Shown here piece by piece: positions 47,842 to 57,187 of a DNA stretch of 64,000 nt. Each line of letters starts with the position of its first letter. The first letter of the stretch is position 1. Source of the DNA: Pseudomonas fluorescens (GTDB taxonomy: Bacteria > Pseudomonadota > Gammaproteobacteria > Pseudomonadales > Pseudomonadaceae). The stretch is taken from positions 2,480,001 through 2,544,000 of the forward strand of contig NZ_CP008896.1 of NCBI RefSeq assembly GCF_000730425.1, given 5' to 3'. The translations under genes were made by a program, and so were the position numbers. Under the pieces are notes generated by a model. That model was not told the origin of the DNA, did not search any database, and was given only the letters and a program-made list of their open reading frames with translations.

Positions 47842-47868
47842 GCCTGAGGGAGCCAACCTCCCTCAGGC
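47842..47868 (+). terminator. Intercistronic hairpin after the binding protein
   Basis: GCCTGAGGGAG-CCAAC-CTCCCTCAGGC is a perfect stem without a T-run. Such hairpins usually stabilise the binding-protein message or cause partial termination, giving more binding protein than permease. Confidence 0.65.
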
Positions 47869-48015
47869 GTCTGTTACTACCTGCTGGCTTTAATGTGGAA
47901 CACTCGACCTGGCGGTTTTCGAGCCGATCGCGTGTGCCTGGCGTTCACCGTCAGGCGGGAATGGATTTTCCCCAAGCGGGTGCTTGTACATCGATCGATT
48001 TCGGGGGAGACCCTA

Positions 48016-48762
48016 ATGAATTACAACTGGGACTGGGGCGTATTCTTCAAGTCCACCGGCGTGGGCAGCGAGACCTATCTCGACTGGTTCATCTCCGGTT
48101 TGGGCTGGACCATCGCCATCGCCATCGTGGCGTGGATCGTTGCCTTGCTGCTGGGCTCGATACTGGGCGTGATGCGCACGATGCCCAATCGGCTCGTGGC
48201 CGGCATCGCCACTTGCTATGTGGAACTGTTTCGTAACGTGCCGCTGCTGGTTCAGCTGTTCATCTGGTACTTCCTGATACCCGACCTGCTGCCGCAGAAC
48301 CTGCAGGACTGGTACAAACAAGACTTGAACCCGACCACCTCGGCCTACCTGAGCGTTGTCGTGTGCCTGGGCCTGTTCACCGCCGCCCGCGTATGTGAAC
48401 AGGTGCGTACCGGTATCCAGGCGCTGCCCCGGGGCCAGGAGGCCGCCGCGCGCGCCATGGGCTTCAGCCTGTCGCAGATCTACTGGAACGTGCTGCTGCC
48501 CCAGGCCTACCGGATCATCATTCCGCCGCTTACCTCGGAATTCCTCAACGTCTTCAAGAACTCCTCCGTGGCGTCCTTGATCGGCCTAATGGAATTGCTC
48601 GCGCAAACCAAGCAGACCGCCGAGTTCTCGGCCAACCTGTTTGAAGCCTTCACCCTGGCCACGCTGATCTACTTCACCCTGAACATGAGCCTGATGTTGC
48701 TGATGCGCGTGGTCGAGAAGAAAGTCGCAGTGCCCGGCCTGATTTCCGTGGGGGGTAAATAA
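48016..48762 (+). CDS. aatQ: Glutamate/aspartate ABC transporter permease (GltJ type)
   Basis: A 248-residue inner-membrane permease with about five membrane segments. It has the EAA loop ..ALPRGQEAAARAMGFSLSQIYWNVLLPQA.. near residue 138, and ..VELFRNVPLLVQLFIWYF.. is typical of polar amino-acid permeases. It starts at ATG 48016 after GGGGGAGA. The stop codon overlaps the next start (TAATG). Confidence 0.94.
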   Translation: MNYNWDWGVFFKSTGVGSETYLDWFISGLGWTIAIAIVAWIVALLLGSILGVMRTMPNRLVAGIATCYVELFRNVPLLVQLFIWYFLIPDLLPQNLQDWYKQDLNPTTSAYLSVVVCLGLFTAARVCEQVRTGIQALPRGQEAAARAMGFSLSQIYWNVLLPQAYRIIIPPLTSEFLNVFKNSSVASLIGLMELLAQTKQTAEFSANLFEAFTLATLIYFTLNMSLMLLMRVVEKKVAVPGLISVGGK

Positions 48763-49433
48763 TGGAATTCGATTTCAGCGGCATCATCCCGGCCATCCCC
48801 GGCCTGTGGAACGGCATGGTCATGACCTTGAAGCTGATGGTCATGGGCGTGATCGGCGGCATCATCATCGGCACCATCCTCGCGCTGATGCGCCTGTCCT
48901 CCAGCAAGCTGCTGTCCCGCGTGGCCGGCGCCTACGTGAACTACTTCCGCTCGATCCCGCTGCTGCTGGTGATCACCTGGTTCTACCTGGCGGTGCCGTT
49001 CGTGTTGCGCTGGATCACCGGCGAAGACACGCCCATTGGCGCGTTCACCTCCTGCGTCGTGGCATTCATGATGTTCGAGGCCGCGTACTTCTGCGAAATC
49101 GTGCGGGCCGGCGTGCAGTCGATCCCCAAGGGCCAGATGGCGGCGGCGCAAGCGATGGGCATGACCTACGGCCAGACCATGCGCCTGATCATCCTGCCCC
49201 AGGCGTTCCGCAAGATGACCCCGCTGCTGTTGCAGCAGAGCATCATCTTGTTCCAGGACACCTCGCTGGTCTACACCGTGGGCCTGGTGGACTTCCTCAA
49301 CTCCGCCCGTTCCAATGGCGACATTATCGGCCGCTCCAATGAGTTCCTGATCTTTGCCGGTGTCGTCTACTTCATCATCAGCTTTGCCGCCTCGCTGCTG
49401 GTCAAGCGTCTGCAAAAAAGGTTTGCCGTATGA
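48762..49433 (+). CDS. aatM: Glutamate/aspartate ABC transporter permease (GltK type)
   Basis: The second permease of the heterodimer, 223 residues, with five predicted helices and its own EAA loop (..[29 protein letters not shown]..). It begins [18 protein letters not shown], like GltK. It is translationally coupled on both sides (TAATG before, ATGA after). Confidence 0.94.
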   Translation: MEFDFSGIIPAIPGLWNGMVMTLKLMVMGVIGGIIIGTILALMRLSSSKLLSRVAGAYVNYFRSIPLLLVITWFYLAVPFVLRWITGEDTPIGAFTSCVVAFMMFEAAYFCEIVRAGVQSIPKGQMAAAQAMGMTYGQTMRLIILPQAFRKMTPLLLQQSIILFQDTSLVYTVGLVDFLNSARSNGDIIGRSNEFLIFAGVVYFIISFAASLLVKRLQKRFAV

Positions 49434-50164
49434 TCTCTATCAAGAACATCAACAAGTGGTATGGCGACTTCCAGGTGCTGACCGATTGCAGCACCGAGGT
49501 CAAGAAAGGCGAAGTGATCGTGGTGTGCGGGCCGTCCGGCTCGGGCAAATCCACCCTGATCAAATGCGTCAACGCCCTGGAACCGTTCCAGAAAGGTGAC
49601 GTGGTGGTCGACGGCACTTCGATTGCCGACCCGAAGACCAACCTGCCGAAACTGCGCTCGCGCGTTGGCATGGTGTTCCAGCACTTCGAGCTGTTCCCGC
49701 ACATGACCATCACCGAAAACCTGACCGTCGCGCAGATCAAGGTGCTGGGGCGCAGCAAGGAAGAAGCCACCAAGAAAGGCCTGCAACTGCTGGAGCGCGT
49801 TGGCCTCTCGGCGCATGCCCACAAGCACCCGGGCCAGCTTTCCGGTGGCCAGCAGCAGCGCGTGGCGATTGCCCGCGCCCTGGCCATGGACCCGATCGTC
49901 ATGCTGTTCGACGAACCGACTTCGGCCCTGGACCCGGAGATGGTCAACGAAGTACTGGACGTGATGGTGCAACTGGCCCACGAAGGCATGACCATGATGT
50001 GCGTGACCCACGAGATGGGCTTCGCCCGCAAAGTGGCCGACCGCGTGATCTTCATGGATGCCGGCAAGATCATCGAAGACTGCCCCAAAGAAGAGTTCTT
50101 CGGTGATATCAGCGCCCGCTCCGAACGTGCGCAGCACTTCCTCGAGAAAATCCTGCAGCACTAA
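49430..50164 (+). CDS. aatP: Glutamate/aspartate ABC transporter ATPase (GltL type)
   Basis: The ATP-hydrolysing subunit of 244 residues: Walker [10 protein letters not shown] (near residue 36), signature [15 protein letters not shown], Walker [15 protein letters not shown] and the switch His in [13 protein letters not shown]. It matches the polar amino-acid ATPase subfamily. It ends the operon and is followed by a REPIN. Confidence 0.95.
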   Translation: MISIKNINKWYGDFQVLTDCSTEVKKGEVIVVCGPSGSGKSTLIKCVNALEPFQKGDVVVDGTSIADPKTNLPKLRSRVGMVFQHFELFPHMTITENLTVAQIKVLGRSKEEATKKGLQLLERVGLSAHAHKHPGQLSGGQQQRVAIARALAMDPIVMLFDEPTSALDPEMVNEVLDVMVQLAHEGMTMMCVTHEMGFARKVADRVIFMDAGKIIEDCPKEEFFGDISARSERAQHFLEKILQH

Positions 50165-50177
50165 AACACGACCGGCA

Positions 50178-50262
50178 CAGTAGGAGCCGGCTGGCCGGCG
50201 ATGGGGCCCTTGAAATCCCTGGTGATCTCTAGGCCCTCATCGCTGGCAAGCCAGCGCCTACA
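50178..50262. repeat. REPIN between transporter and aauS
   Basis: AGTAGGAGCCGGCTGGCCGG (from 50179) and the inverse ..CGCTGGCAAGCCAGCGCCTA (to 50260) flank about 35 bp. The two copies differ in the arm sequence. Confidence 0.85.
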
Positions 50263-50314
50263 TTAATCCGCGCCCTTAGTGGGTAAGTGCAGTGGTTGAC
50301 CCAAGGCATCTGTG

Positions 50315-52216
50315 ATGAAATGCGACCCCACCCTCTATCGCGCCGCGCCGCCATCCCTTGCCGTGAAGCCTCGTCTGATTCGCCAATTGTTCCTGCCCCC
50401 CCTGATCATCCTGTTGATGATCGGCCTGGGCTTTATCGGCTTCTGGACCAGCGAGCACTACGGCATCCGCACCCTGGGCGAGAACGGCGAGCGCCAGCTG
50501 GAATTGCATGCGCGCACGGTCGAGAGTGAGATCAGCAAGTACACCTACCTGCCCAGCCTGCTGGAGCTGGAATCCAGCGTCTCCAAGCTGCTGGCCGAAC
50601 CGAACCCGGAACACCGGCAAGCAGTCAACGAATACCTCGAAGGCCTGAACCGGCGTAGCCGCAGTCGGGCGATTTATGTGATGGACACCACCGGCCGTGT
50701 GATGGCTACCAGTAACTGGCGCGATGCCGACAGTTACCTGGGCGAAGACCTGTCGTTTCGCGCCTATTTCCAGAATGCCGTGCGTGGCCAGCCGGGCCGT
50801 TTCTATGGCATCGGCAGTACCAACGGCGAACCCGGCTACTACCTGGCCCATGGCCTGGAGGAACGCGGCAAGATCATTGGCGTCGCGGTGGTCAAGGTAC
50901 GCCTGGAGGCGTTGGAAGAGCGCTGGCAGCGTGCGCGCCTGGAAGCCTTTGTCAGCGACGAGAACGGCATCATCATCCTCTCCAGTGACCCGGCACGCAG
51001 ACTCAAGGCGGTGCGCCCACTGAGCGATGACACCAAGGAACGCCTGGCCCGCAGCCTGCAGTATTACTGGGCGACCCTCAATGAACTGCAACCCCTGGCC
51101 CGCGAACAGCTCGACGCCGGCACCGAGAAACTGACGTTCCCCGCCAACAGTGAAGTGGTGACCGACGACCAGGAAGTCACCTACCTGGCCCAGACCCGGC
51201 CCCTGAACGATACGCCGTGGAATTTCACCCTGCTCACCCCGCTCAACGACCTGCGCCAGGCGGCGATCAATCAGGGCATCCTCGTTGCGGTAGCCTTTGC
51301 CCTGGTGGCATTCCTGCTGATTGCCTGGAACGAGCGACGCAAGGTCATTGCCACGCGCCTGGCCGCCCGGGAGGCCCTGCAGGAAGCCAACAACCAGTTG
51401 GAACGGCGGATTGCCGAGCGCACCAGCGACCTGCGGGCCAGCAACGAGCGACTCAAGGCGCAGATCCGCGAACGACGGCAGGCCGAAGAGACCCTGCGTC
51501 GGGCCCAGGACGAATTGGTCCAGGCCGGCAAGTTGGCCGCCATCGGCCAGATGTCCACCAGCATCGCCCATGAACTGAACCAGCCCCTGGCCGCCCTGCG
51601 CACCTTGTCCGGCAATACCGTACGCTTCCTGGAGCGCGGTGCACTGGAAACCGCCAGCACCAACCTCAAGACCATCAACGAATTGATCGACCGTATGGGC
51701 CGCATCACCGCCAGCCTGCGCTCGTTTGCCCGGCGTGGCGACGACCAGGGCGAAGCCAGCCTGGGCAAGGCCGTGGAGGCAGCATTCCAGGTCCTGGGCA
51801 GTCGCCTCGACAGCCTGCCACTGACCGTACACCGTGGCTTCAGCCAGGCCATGTTGCAGATCGACCAGACGCGCCTGGAACAGATCCTGGTCAACCTGAT
51901 CGGCAACGCCCTGGATGCGATGCACGCCCAGCCCGCCCCCGAGCTGTGGCTGGAAAGTGACCTCCACGACGGCAAGTACCGCCTGTGGGTGCGGGACAAC
52001 GGGCATGGCATCGACCCGCAGATCCGCAAGCATCTGTTCGAACCTTTTTTCACCACCAAACCCGGCGAGCAAGGGTTGGGCCTGGGCCTGACCCTGTCGG
52101 CCAGCCTCGCGGCGGCCACCGGCGGCAACCTCGCCGTCGAGCACCCGGCCGATGGTGGTACGGCCTTTGTCCTGAGCCTGCCCCTGGCAGGCCATCAACC
52201 CGGCGAATCGATATGA
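50315..52216 (+). CDS. aauS: Sensor histidine kinase AauS
   Basis: DctB-like kinase for acidic amino acids. The 633-residue protein has a membrane helix at about 24-45, a periplasmic double-PDC sensor (about 50-320), a second helix (about 325-343), a coiled-coil and the kinase core. The phospho-acceptor His is in ..STSIAHELNQPLAALRT.., and N/G boxes are ..NLIGNALDAM.., ..DNGHGID.. and ..GLGLGLTLS... I chose ATG 50315. The GTG three bases earlier is also possible. It overlaps aauR by 4 bp. Confidence 0.93.
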   Translation: MKCDPTLYRAAPPSLAVKPRLIRQLFLPPLIILLMIGLGFIGFWTSEHYGIRTLGENGERQLELHARTVESEISKYTYLPSLLELESSVSKLLAEPNPEHRQAVNEYLEGLNRRSRSRAIYVMDTTGRVMATSNWRDADSYLGEDLSFRAYFQNAVRGQPGRFYGIGSTNGEPGYYLAHGLEERGKIIGVAVVKVRLEALEERWQRARLEAFVSDENGIIILSSDPARRLKAVRPLSDDTKERLARSLQYYWATLNELQPLAREQLDAGTEKLTFPANSEVVTDDQEVTYLAQTRPLNDTPWNFTLLTPLNDLRQAAINQGILVAVAFALVAFLLIAWNERRKVIATRLAAREALQEANNQLERRIAERTSDLRASNERLKAQIRERRQAEETLRRAQDELVQAGKLAAIGQMSTSIAHELNQPLAALRTLSGNTVRFLERGALETASTNLKTINELIDRMGRITASLRSFARRGDDQGEASLGKAVEAAFQVLGSRLDSLPLTVHRGFSQAMLQIDQTRLEQILVNLIGNALDAMHAQPAPELWLESDLHDGKYRLWVRDNGHGIDPQIRKHLFEPFFTTKPGEQGLGLGLTLSASLAAATGGNLAVEHPADGGTAFVLSLPLAGHQPGESI

Positions 52217-53553
52217 ACAGCCAACCCAATACCGAACTGACTGTGCTGATCGTCGAAGACGATCCCCACGTGTTGCTCGGCTGCCAGCAAGCCCTGGCCC
52301 TGGAAGATATTCCCAGTGTCGGCGTGGCCAGTGCCGAAGAAGCGCTCAAGCGCGTCGGCGAGAACTTTGCCGGCATTGTGATCAGTGATATCCGCCTGCC
52401 TGGCATCGACGGCCTGGAGCTGTTGACCCGCCTCAAGGCCCTGGATAAAAGCCTGCCGGTGGTGCTGATCACCGGCCACGGCGACATTTCCATGGCCGTT
52501 GGTGCGATGCGCAATGGCGCCTATGACTTCATGGAAAAACCTTTCTCCCCGGAGCGCCTGGTGGACGTGGTCCGCCGCGCCCTCGAACAGCGTGGCCTGG
52601 CCCGGGAAGTCTGGGCGCTGCGCCGGCAACTGGCCGAGCGCGATTCCCTGGAAGGCCGGATCATCGGGCGCTCGCCAGCGATGCAGAACCTGCGCGAATT
52701 GATCGCCAACGTCGCCGACACCTCGGCCAATGTGCTGATCGAAGGTGAAACCGGCACCGGTAAGGAGCTGGTCGCCCGCTGTCTGCACGACTTCAGTCGC
52801 CGCCACGCCCACCAGTTCGTCGCCCTGAACTGCGGGGGCCTGCCGGAAAACCTGTTTGAAAGCGAGATTTTCGGTCACGAAGCCAACGCCTTTACCGGTG
52901 CAGGCAAACGGCGTATCGGCAAGATCGAACATGCCCATGAAGGCACGCTGTTCCTCGATGAAGTGGAAAGCATGCCAATGAACCTGCAGATCAAACTGCT
53001 GCGGGTCCTGCAAGAGCGCACCCTGGAACGCCTGGGCTCGAACCAGAGCGTGGCCGTGGATTGCCGGGTCATCGCGGCCACCAAATCCGACCTCGACGAG
53101 CTGAGCCGCGCCAGCCAGTTCCGCAGCGACTTGTACTACCGCCTGAACGTAGTGACCCTGGAACTGCCGCCGCTGCGTGAGCGCCGCGAAGACATCCTGC
53201 AACTGTTTGAACACTTCCTGCAGCAGTCATCCCTGCGCTTCGACCGCATCGCCCCGGAGCTGGACAACCAGACCCTGTCCAGCCTGATGAGCCATGACTG
53301 GCCCGGCAACGTGCGTGAACTGCGCAACGTCGCCGAGCGTTTTGCCCTGGGCCTGCCGGCCTTCAAGAAAAGCGGCGCCAGCACCGACAACCATGGCCTG
53401 GCCTTTACCGAAGCGGTGGAAGCCTTTGAGCGCAACCTGCTCAGCGACGCCCTGCAACGCAGTGGCGGCAACCTGACCCAGGCCAGCCTGGAACTGGGAA
53501 TGGCCAAGACCACCCTGTTCGACAAGGTCAAGAAATACGGCCTGAGCCATTAA
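52213..53553 (+). CDS. aauR: Sigma-54-dependent response regulator AauR
   Basis: DctD-like activator of the acidic amino-acid regulon. The 446-residue protein has a receiver domain (Asp in ..GIVISDIRLPGIDG..), an AAA+ domain (Walker A GETGTGKE, ..GTLFLDEVESMP..) and a Fis-type HTH at the end (..GNLTQASLELGMAKTTLFDKVK..). The sigma-54 contact loop reads NAFTGA instead of GAFTGA. Two boxes fitting its target and a sigma-54 promoter lie upstream of the transporter genes. Confidence 0.93.
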   Translation: MNSQPNTELTVLIVEDDPHVLLGCQQALALEDIPSVGVASAEEALKRVGENFAGIVISDIRLPGIDGLELLTRLKALDKSLPVVLITGHGDISMAVGAMRNGAYDFMEKPFSPERLVDVVRRALEQRGLAREVWALRRQLAERDSLEGRIIGRSPAMQNLRELIANVADTSANVLIEGETGTGKELVARCLHDFSRRHAHQFVALNCGGLPENLFESEIFGHEANAFTGAGKRRIGKIEHAHEGTLFLDEVESMPMNLQIKLLRVLQERTLERLGSNQSVAVDCRVIAATKSDLDELSRASQFRSDLYYRLNVVTLELPPLRERREDILQLFEHFLQQSSLRFDRIAPELDNQTLSSLMSHDWPGNVRELRNVAERFALGLPAFKKSGASTDNHGLAFTEAVEAFERNLLSDALQRSGGNLTQASLELGMAKTTLFDKVKKYGLSH

Positions 53554-53563
53554 GGAGTAAGGC

Positions 53564-53902
53564 GTGGATTTAGTTTTCAAGGCCGCCCTCGGTGCGGCGG
53601 TGGTGTTGATCCTGGCGATGCTGGCCAAGACCAAGAACTACTACATCGCCGGGCTGGTGCCGCTGTTTCCGACCTTTGCCCTGATCGCCCACTACATCGT
53701 CGGCAAGGGCCGTTCGGTGGACGATTTGAAGACCACGATTGTGTTCGGCATGTGGTCGATCATTCCGTACTTTGTCTACCTGGCGACCTTGTATGTAATG
53801 GTCGACCGCCTACGGCTGGAGGCCTCCCTGGCGGTGGCCGCAGTGGCGTGGCTGATGGCGGCGACGGTGCTGGTCAGCGTGTGGGTACGCATCCACGCCT
53901 GA
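53564..53902 (+). CDS. glpM: GlpM family membrane protein
   Basis: A 112-residue protein with four predicted membrane segments, starting with GTG 53564 after AAGGAGTAAG. It resembles GlpM of P. aeruginosa (..AKTKNYYIAGLVPLFPTFALIAHYIVG..), whose exact function is unknown though it was linked to alginate production. In PAO1 glpM follows glpD. Here it follows aauR, 10 bp after its stop codon, and is probably cotranscribed with it. Confidence 0.88.
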   Translation: MDLVFKAALGAAVVLILAMLAKTKNYYIAGLVPLFPTFALIAHYIVGKGRSVDDLKTTIVFGMWSIIPYFVYLATLYVMVDRLRLEASLAVAAVAWLMAATVLVSVWVRIHA

Positions 53903-53917
53903 CCCACCTCAATCACA

Positions 53918-54007
53918 TGTGGGAGCGGGCTTGCTCGCGAAAGCGGTGGATCAGTCGACCTCTAAATTGACTGATCCACCGCTTTCGCGAGCAAGCCCGC
54001 TCCCACA
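53918..54007. repeat. REPIN with 39-bp perfect arms
   Basis: The arms 53918-53956 and 53969-54007 are perfect inverse copies of the GGAGCGGGCTTGCTCGCGA type with a 12-bp loop. It lies between convergent glpM and the minus-strand regulator. Perfect arms suggest recent insertion. Confidence 0.95.
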
Positions 54008-54021
54008 TTTTGATCAGTGTT

Positions 54022-55419
54022 TCAGCGCACGATCTTGTCGATCTGGATGCCGAGCTTTTTCAAGCGGTACCAGAAGCTGCGCTCGGAGATGCCGATCCTC
54101 GACGCCGCAGCGGCCTGTACCCCATTGCTCTCCTGCAACGCCGCCAGGATGTAGGCCTTCTCCACTTCCGCCAGCGCCGCATCCAGGTCCTGGGGTACGC
54201 CCGGGCCTTCGCTGAGGATCGTCGTCACGCCCCGCTCCGTGGGTTGGGACGCGAACAGATAGGCTGGCAGGTCAATGTCCTCGATCACCGGGCTGGCAGC
54301 CACGATGGTCGCGCGCTCCACGCAGTTTTGCAGCTCGCGGATATTGCCCGGCCAGCTGTAGGCGGCCATGGCCTGCAAGGCATCTGCGCTGAAGCCGGTG
54401 ATGCGTTTTCCGGCATTGGCACTCAGGCTGTGGGCAAAGTGCCGGGCCAGCGGGGCGATGTCTTCGACGCGCTCGCGCAGGGCGGGCAGTGGGATCGGGA
54501 ACACGTTGAGACGGTAGTAGAGGTCCTCGCGAAATTCCTTGTTCGCCACTGCATCCAGCAGGTTCTTGTTGGTGGCGGCGATCACTCGCACGTCCACCTT
54601 GCGTTCGCGCGGATCGCCCACCGGCTCGATCACCCGCTCCTGCAAGGCGCGCAGGATCTTGGCCTGCAACGCCAGGGGCATGTCACCCACTTCATCAAGA
54701 AACAGCGTGCCCTTGTCGGCCTGCATAAAACGCCCTACCCGGTCGGCCACGGCGCCGGTAAATGCGCCTTTGCGATGGCCGAACATCTCGCTTTCCAGCA
54801 AACCTTCGGGGATCGCGGCGCAGTTGACCGCCACAAAGGGTTTGTCTGCGCGGTTGCCATGCTTGTGGATGGCGCGGGCGACCATTTCCTTGCCGGTGCC
54901 GCTTTCGCCGGTCAACAGGATGGTCGCGTTGCTCTCGCGTACCGAGTCCACCGCGTGCAGCACCCGCCGAAACGCCGGGCTATCGCCCACCAGGCTATCG
55001 AACTGCGCGTGCTCATCGAGCTCGGCACGCAGCCGTGCGTTGTCGCGCATGATGTCGCGAAACTGCAAGGCCTTGGCCACGGTGATATCCAGCTCGTCGA
55101 TATCGAAGGGCTTGGCAATGTAGTCGTAGGCGCCGTTGCGCATCGACTGCACGGCATTCTTCACGGTGCTGTAGGCCGTCATCACAATCACTGGCAACTG
55201 CGGGTAGCGCACCTTGATCTCGGCCAGCAACTGCGGGCCATCCATGCCGGGCATGCGCCAGTCGCTGATCACCAGGTCGATGTCTTCCTGCTCCAGCACC
55301 TTGAGGGCATGCAGGCCATTGCCGGCGATAAACACCTGGATGTCGTTCTGGCTCAGGGCCGACGACAGCAAATCGCAGAGCTTGGGCTCGTCGTCGACCA
55401 CCAATATGTTATGCGTCAT
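54022..55419 (-). CDS. Sigma-54-dependent response regulator (NtrC type)
   Basis: The 465-residue activator has a receiver domain (Asp in ..DLVISDWRMPGMDG..), an AAA+ domain with Walker A GESGTGKE and an intact GAFTGA loop (..GHRKGAFTGAVADRVG..), and a Fis-type HTH (..GVQAAAASRIGISERSFWYRLKKLG..). It overlaps the kinase gene by 11 bp and is the last gene of the minus-strand operon. It most likely activates that same operon through the sigma-54 promoter at 61374-61389. ATG 55419 was chosen because the protein then begins directly with the receiver (MTHNILVVDDEP). Confidence 0.9.
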   Translation of the reverse strand: MTHNILVVDDEPKLCDLLSSALSQNDIQVFIAGNGLHALKVLEQEDIDLVISDWRMPGMDGPQLLAEIKVRYPQLPVIVMTAYSTVKNAVQSMRNGAYDYIAKPFDIDELDITVAKALQFRDIMRDNARLRAELDEHAQFDSLVGDSPAFRRVLHAVDSVRESNATILLTGESGTGKEMVARAIHKHGNRADKPFVAVNCAAIPEGLLESEMFGHRKGAFTGAVADRVGRFMQADKGTLFLDEVGDMPLALQAKILRALQERVIEPVGDPRERKVDVRVIAATNKNLLDAVANKEFREDLYYRLNVFPIPLPALRERVEDIAPLARHFAHSLSANAGKRITGFSADALQAMAAYSWPGNIRELQNCVERATIVAASPVIEDIDLPAYLFASQPTERGVTTILSEGPGVPQDLDAALAEVEKAYILAALQESNGVQAAAASRIGISERSFWYRLKKLGIQIDKIVR

Positions 55420-57187
55420 GACTCTCCTCGTCGTCGCCGTCATCTTCGCCGTTGGCCGGAATGTACAGGCTGAAGGTGGCGCCAGCATCTTTCTCGCTAG
55501 TGCATTCGATGCGGCCCTCGTGGCTTTCCATGATGGAATAGACTTTCGCCAGGCCAAGGCCCGTGCCCGACGCCTTGGTGGTGACGAAGGGGGTAAAGAT
55601 CCGCTCGATCATTGCAGGCTCGATGCCCTGGCCACTGTCGCTGATGCTGATCACCGTGCAGCCATCGACCCGACTGATGCTCAAGGTCAGGCGCCCGTCC
55701 TGGGGCATGGCGTCGACGGCGTTGAGGATCAGGTTCAGGCACGCCTGCTTGATTTGCTTGGCGTCGGCATAGAGGGTGGCGCCGGGCGCCTGGTCGTCAA
55801 GGCGTGCGTCGATGGCATGGCTGGCCAACTCCGGCGCGCAGAAGCCAAGGATTTCCTCCACCAATGGCCGCGCCAGTTGCCGGGTGCGCAGTGGTTCGCT
55901 GGGCTTGGCGAAGTCGAGGAAGTCGGTAATCAGGTCATTGATCCGGCTGACTTCGCTGACCACGTATTCCAGGTGGCGCTTGTCGGTCTGGGGCAGGTCC
56001 GTGCGGCGGTGCAGCAGTTGGGTCGCGGTCTTGATGATACCCAGCGGATTGCGGATTTCATGGGCCAGGCCCATCGCCACTTCGCCCAGGGCATGCAGGC
56101 GGTCTCGGCGGCGCAGTTGGGCTTCGAGGTGATGCAGCTCGCCCAGGCGCTCGGTCATATGGTTGAAGGTGCTGCTCAGTTGCGCCAACTCGTCACCGCC
56201 GGTGACGGCCACCCGGTGCTGGTAGTTGCCACTGATCACCGCACTCACGCCCTGGGACAATTCGCGCAGCGGCCGGGTCAGGTGCCTTGAGACCAGCACC
56301 CCGGCACCCAGGGACAGCGCCGAACTGAGCAGGAAAATCAGCACGAACAGATTGCTCTGGTTCACCAGCCCCACCAGGCTGGTGTGGCGCAACAGGCCAC
56401 TGAAGATCACACCCTGCAACTCGCCAGTGTCATTGAAGATCGGCCAGTACAGGCCGCTGTAGTTACTGGTGAACTGTTCACTGGGCTGCTTGGTGCTGCG
56501 CAGCAGGGTTTCCACGGATTTCGGCACGCGGGTGGGATGGTCTTCAAAACGCTGGGTAGAGAAAATCTCCGAGAAGCCATCGGTATTGGCCAGGTACAGG
56601 CGCAAGTCCAGGGAGTGTACCTCGGCGACACTGGTCAGGAAGCTACTGTCCAGGTAGGTGCCTACCAACAGTTCGTAATCGACGCCATCCTGACTGGTCT
56701 CGAACGAGGAAATCACTGCCCCGGTGGCCACGCCACCGACCTGCACGGTTTGCAATACGGCATTGGGGGCAAGGCTGATCTGTTTCACCACATCATCACC
56801 CACCGTGCTGAACATCACTTTGCCGTCACTGGTGCGAATCAGGGTTACCACGTCAATATCAGTAGCCCTGGCAATGTCCGCGATCAAACGGTCATGACGC
56901 AGCGCTTCGTGGGTGGACAGCGGGCGCACATATCGCAGGAAAATCTGCGCCACACGGGCGTTGTCGTGCAGGATGTCGCTGACTTCATCCTTGACGATGC
57001 GGGTCGATTCCTGCAGCCAGATGCGCACGTTGCTGTCGAAAATCTGCGACAGCGTGGTGGCCGCCAGTTCGGCGGCGATCATCGTCGGGATCACCGTCAC
57101 CAGCCAGAACGCCAACACCAGCTTGCGCTGCAGGCTCCAGCGGGAAATGGCAAATGGGCGGGCTTTCTGGCGGGTCTTGGCAATCAT
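55409..57187 (-). CDS. Membrane sensor histidine kinase
   Basis: The 592-residue kinase has a membrane helix (about 26-46), a large periplasmic sensor region (about 50-275, PDC/Cache-like), a second helix (about 282-304), HAMP, and a kinase core with the phospho-acceptor His in ..GLAHEIRNPLGIIKTA.. and ATP-binding ..LNLILNAVDAM.., ..SDSGQGIE.., ..GTGLGLAKV... The stop codon of the preceding gene overlaps its ATG (ATGA). The ligand is unknown, but the operon suggests it senses a substrate or product of the linked enzymes. Confidence 0.9.
   Translation of the reverse strand: MIAKTRQKARPFAISRWSLQRKLVLAFWLVTVIPTMIAAELAATTLSQIFDSNVRIWLQESTRIVKDEVSDILHDNARVAQIFLRYVRPLSTHEALRHDRLIADIARATDIDVVTLIRTSDGKVMFSTVGDDVVKQISLAPNAVLQTVQVGGVATGAVISSFETSQDGVDYELLVGTYLDSSFLTSVAEVHSLDLRLYLANTDGFSEIFSTQRFEDHPTRVPKSVETLLRSTKQPSEQFTSNYSGLYWPIFNDTGELQGVIFSGLLRHTSLVGLVNQSNLFVLIFLLSSALSLGAGVLVSRHLTRPLRELSQGVSAVISGNYQHRVAVTGGDELAQLSSTFNHMTERLGELHHLEAQLRRRDRLHALGEVAMGLAHEIRNPLGIIKTATQLLHRRTDLPQTDKRHLEYVVSEVSRINDLITDFLDFAKPSEPLRTRQLARPLVEEILGFCAPELASHAIDARLDDQAPGATLYADAKQIKQACLNLILNAVDAMPQDGRLTLSISRVDGCTVISISDSGQGIEPAMIERIFTPFVTTKASGTGLGLAKVYSIMESHEGRIECTSEKDAGATFSLYIPANGEDDGDDEESHDA

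Noticed and set aside
50312..50314. GTG start for aauS three bases before the ATG
   Set aside because: ATG 50315 is the better codon. The one-residue difference cannot be settled from sequence alone.
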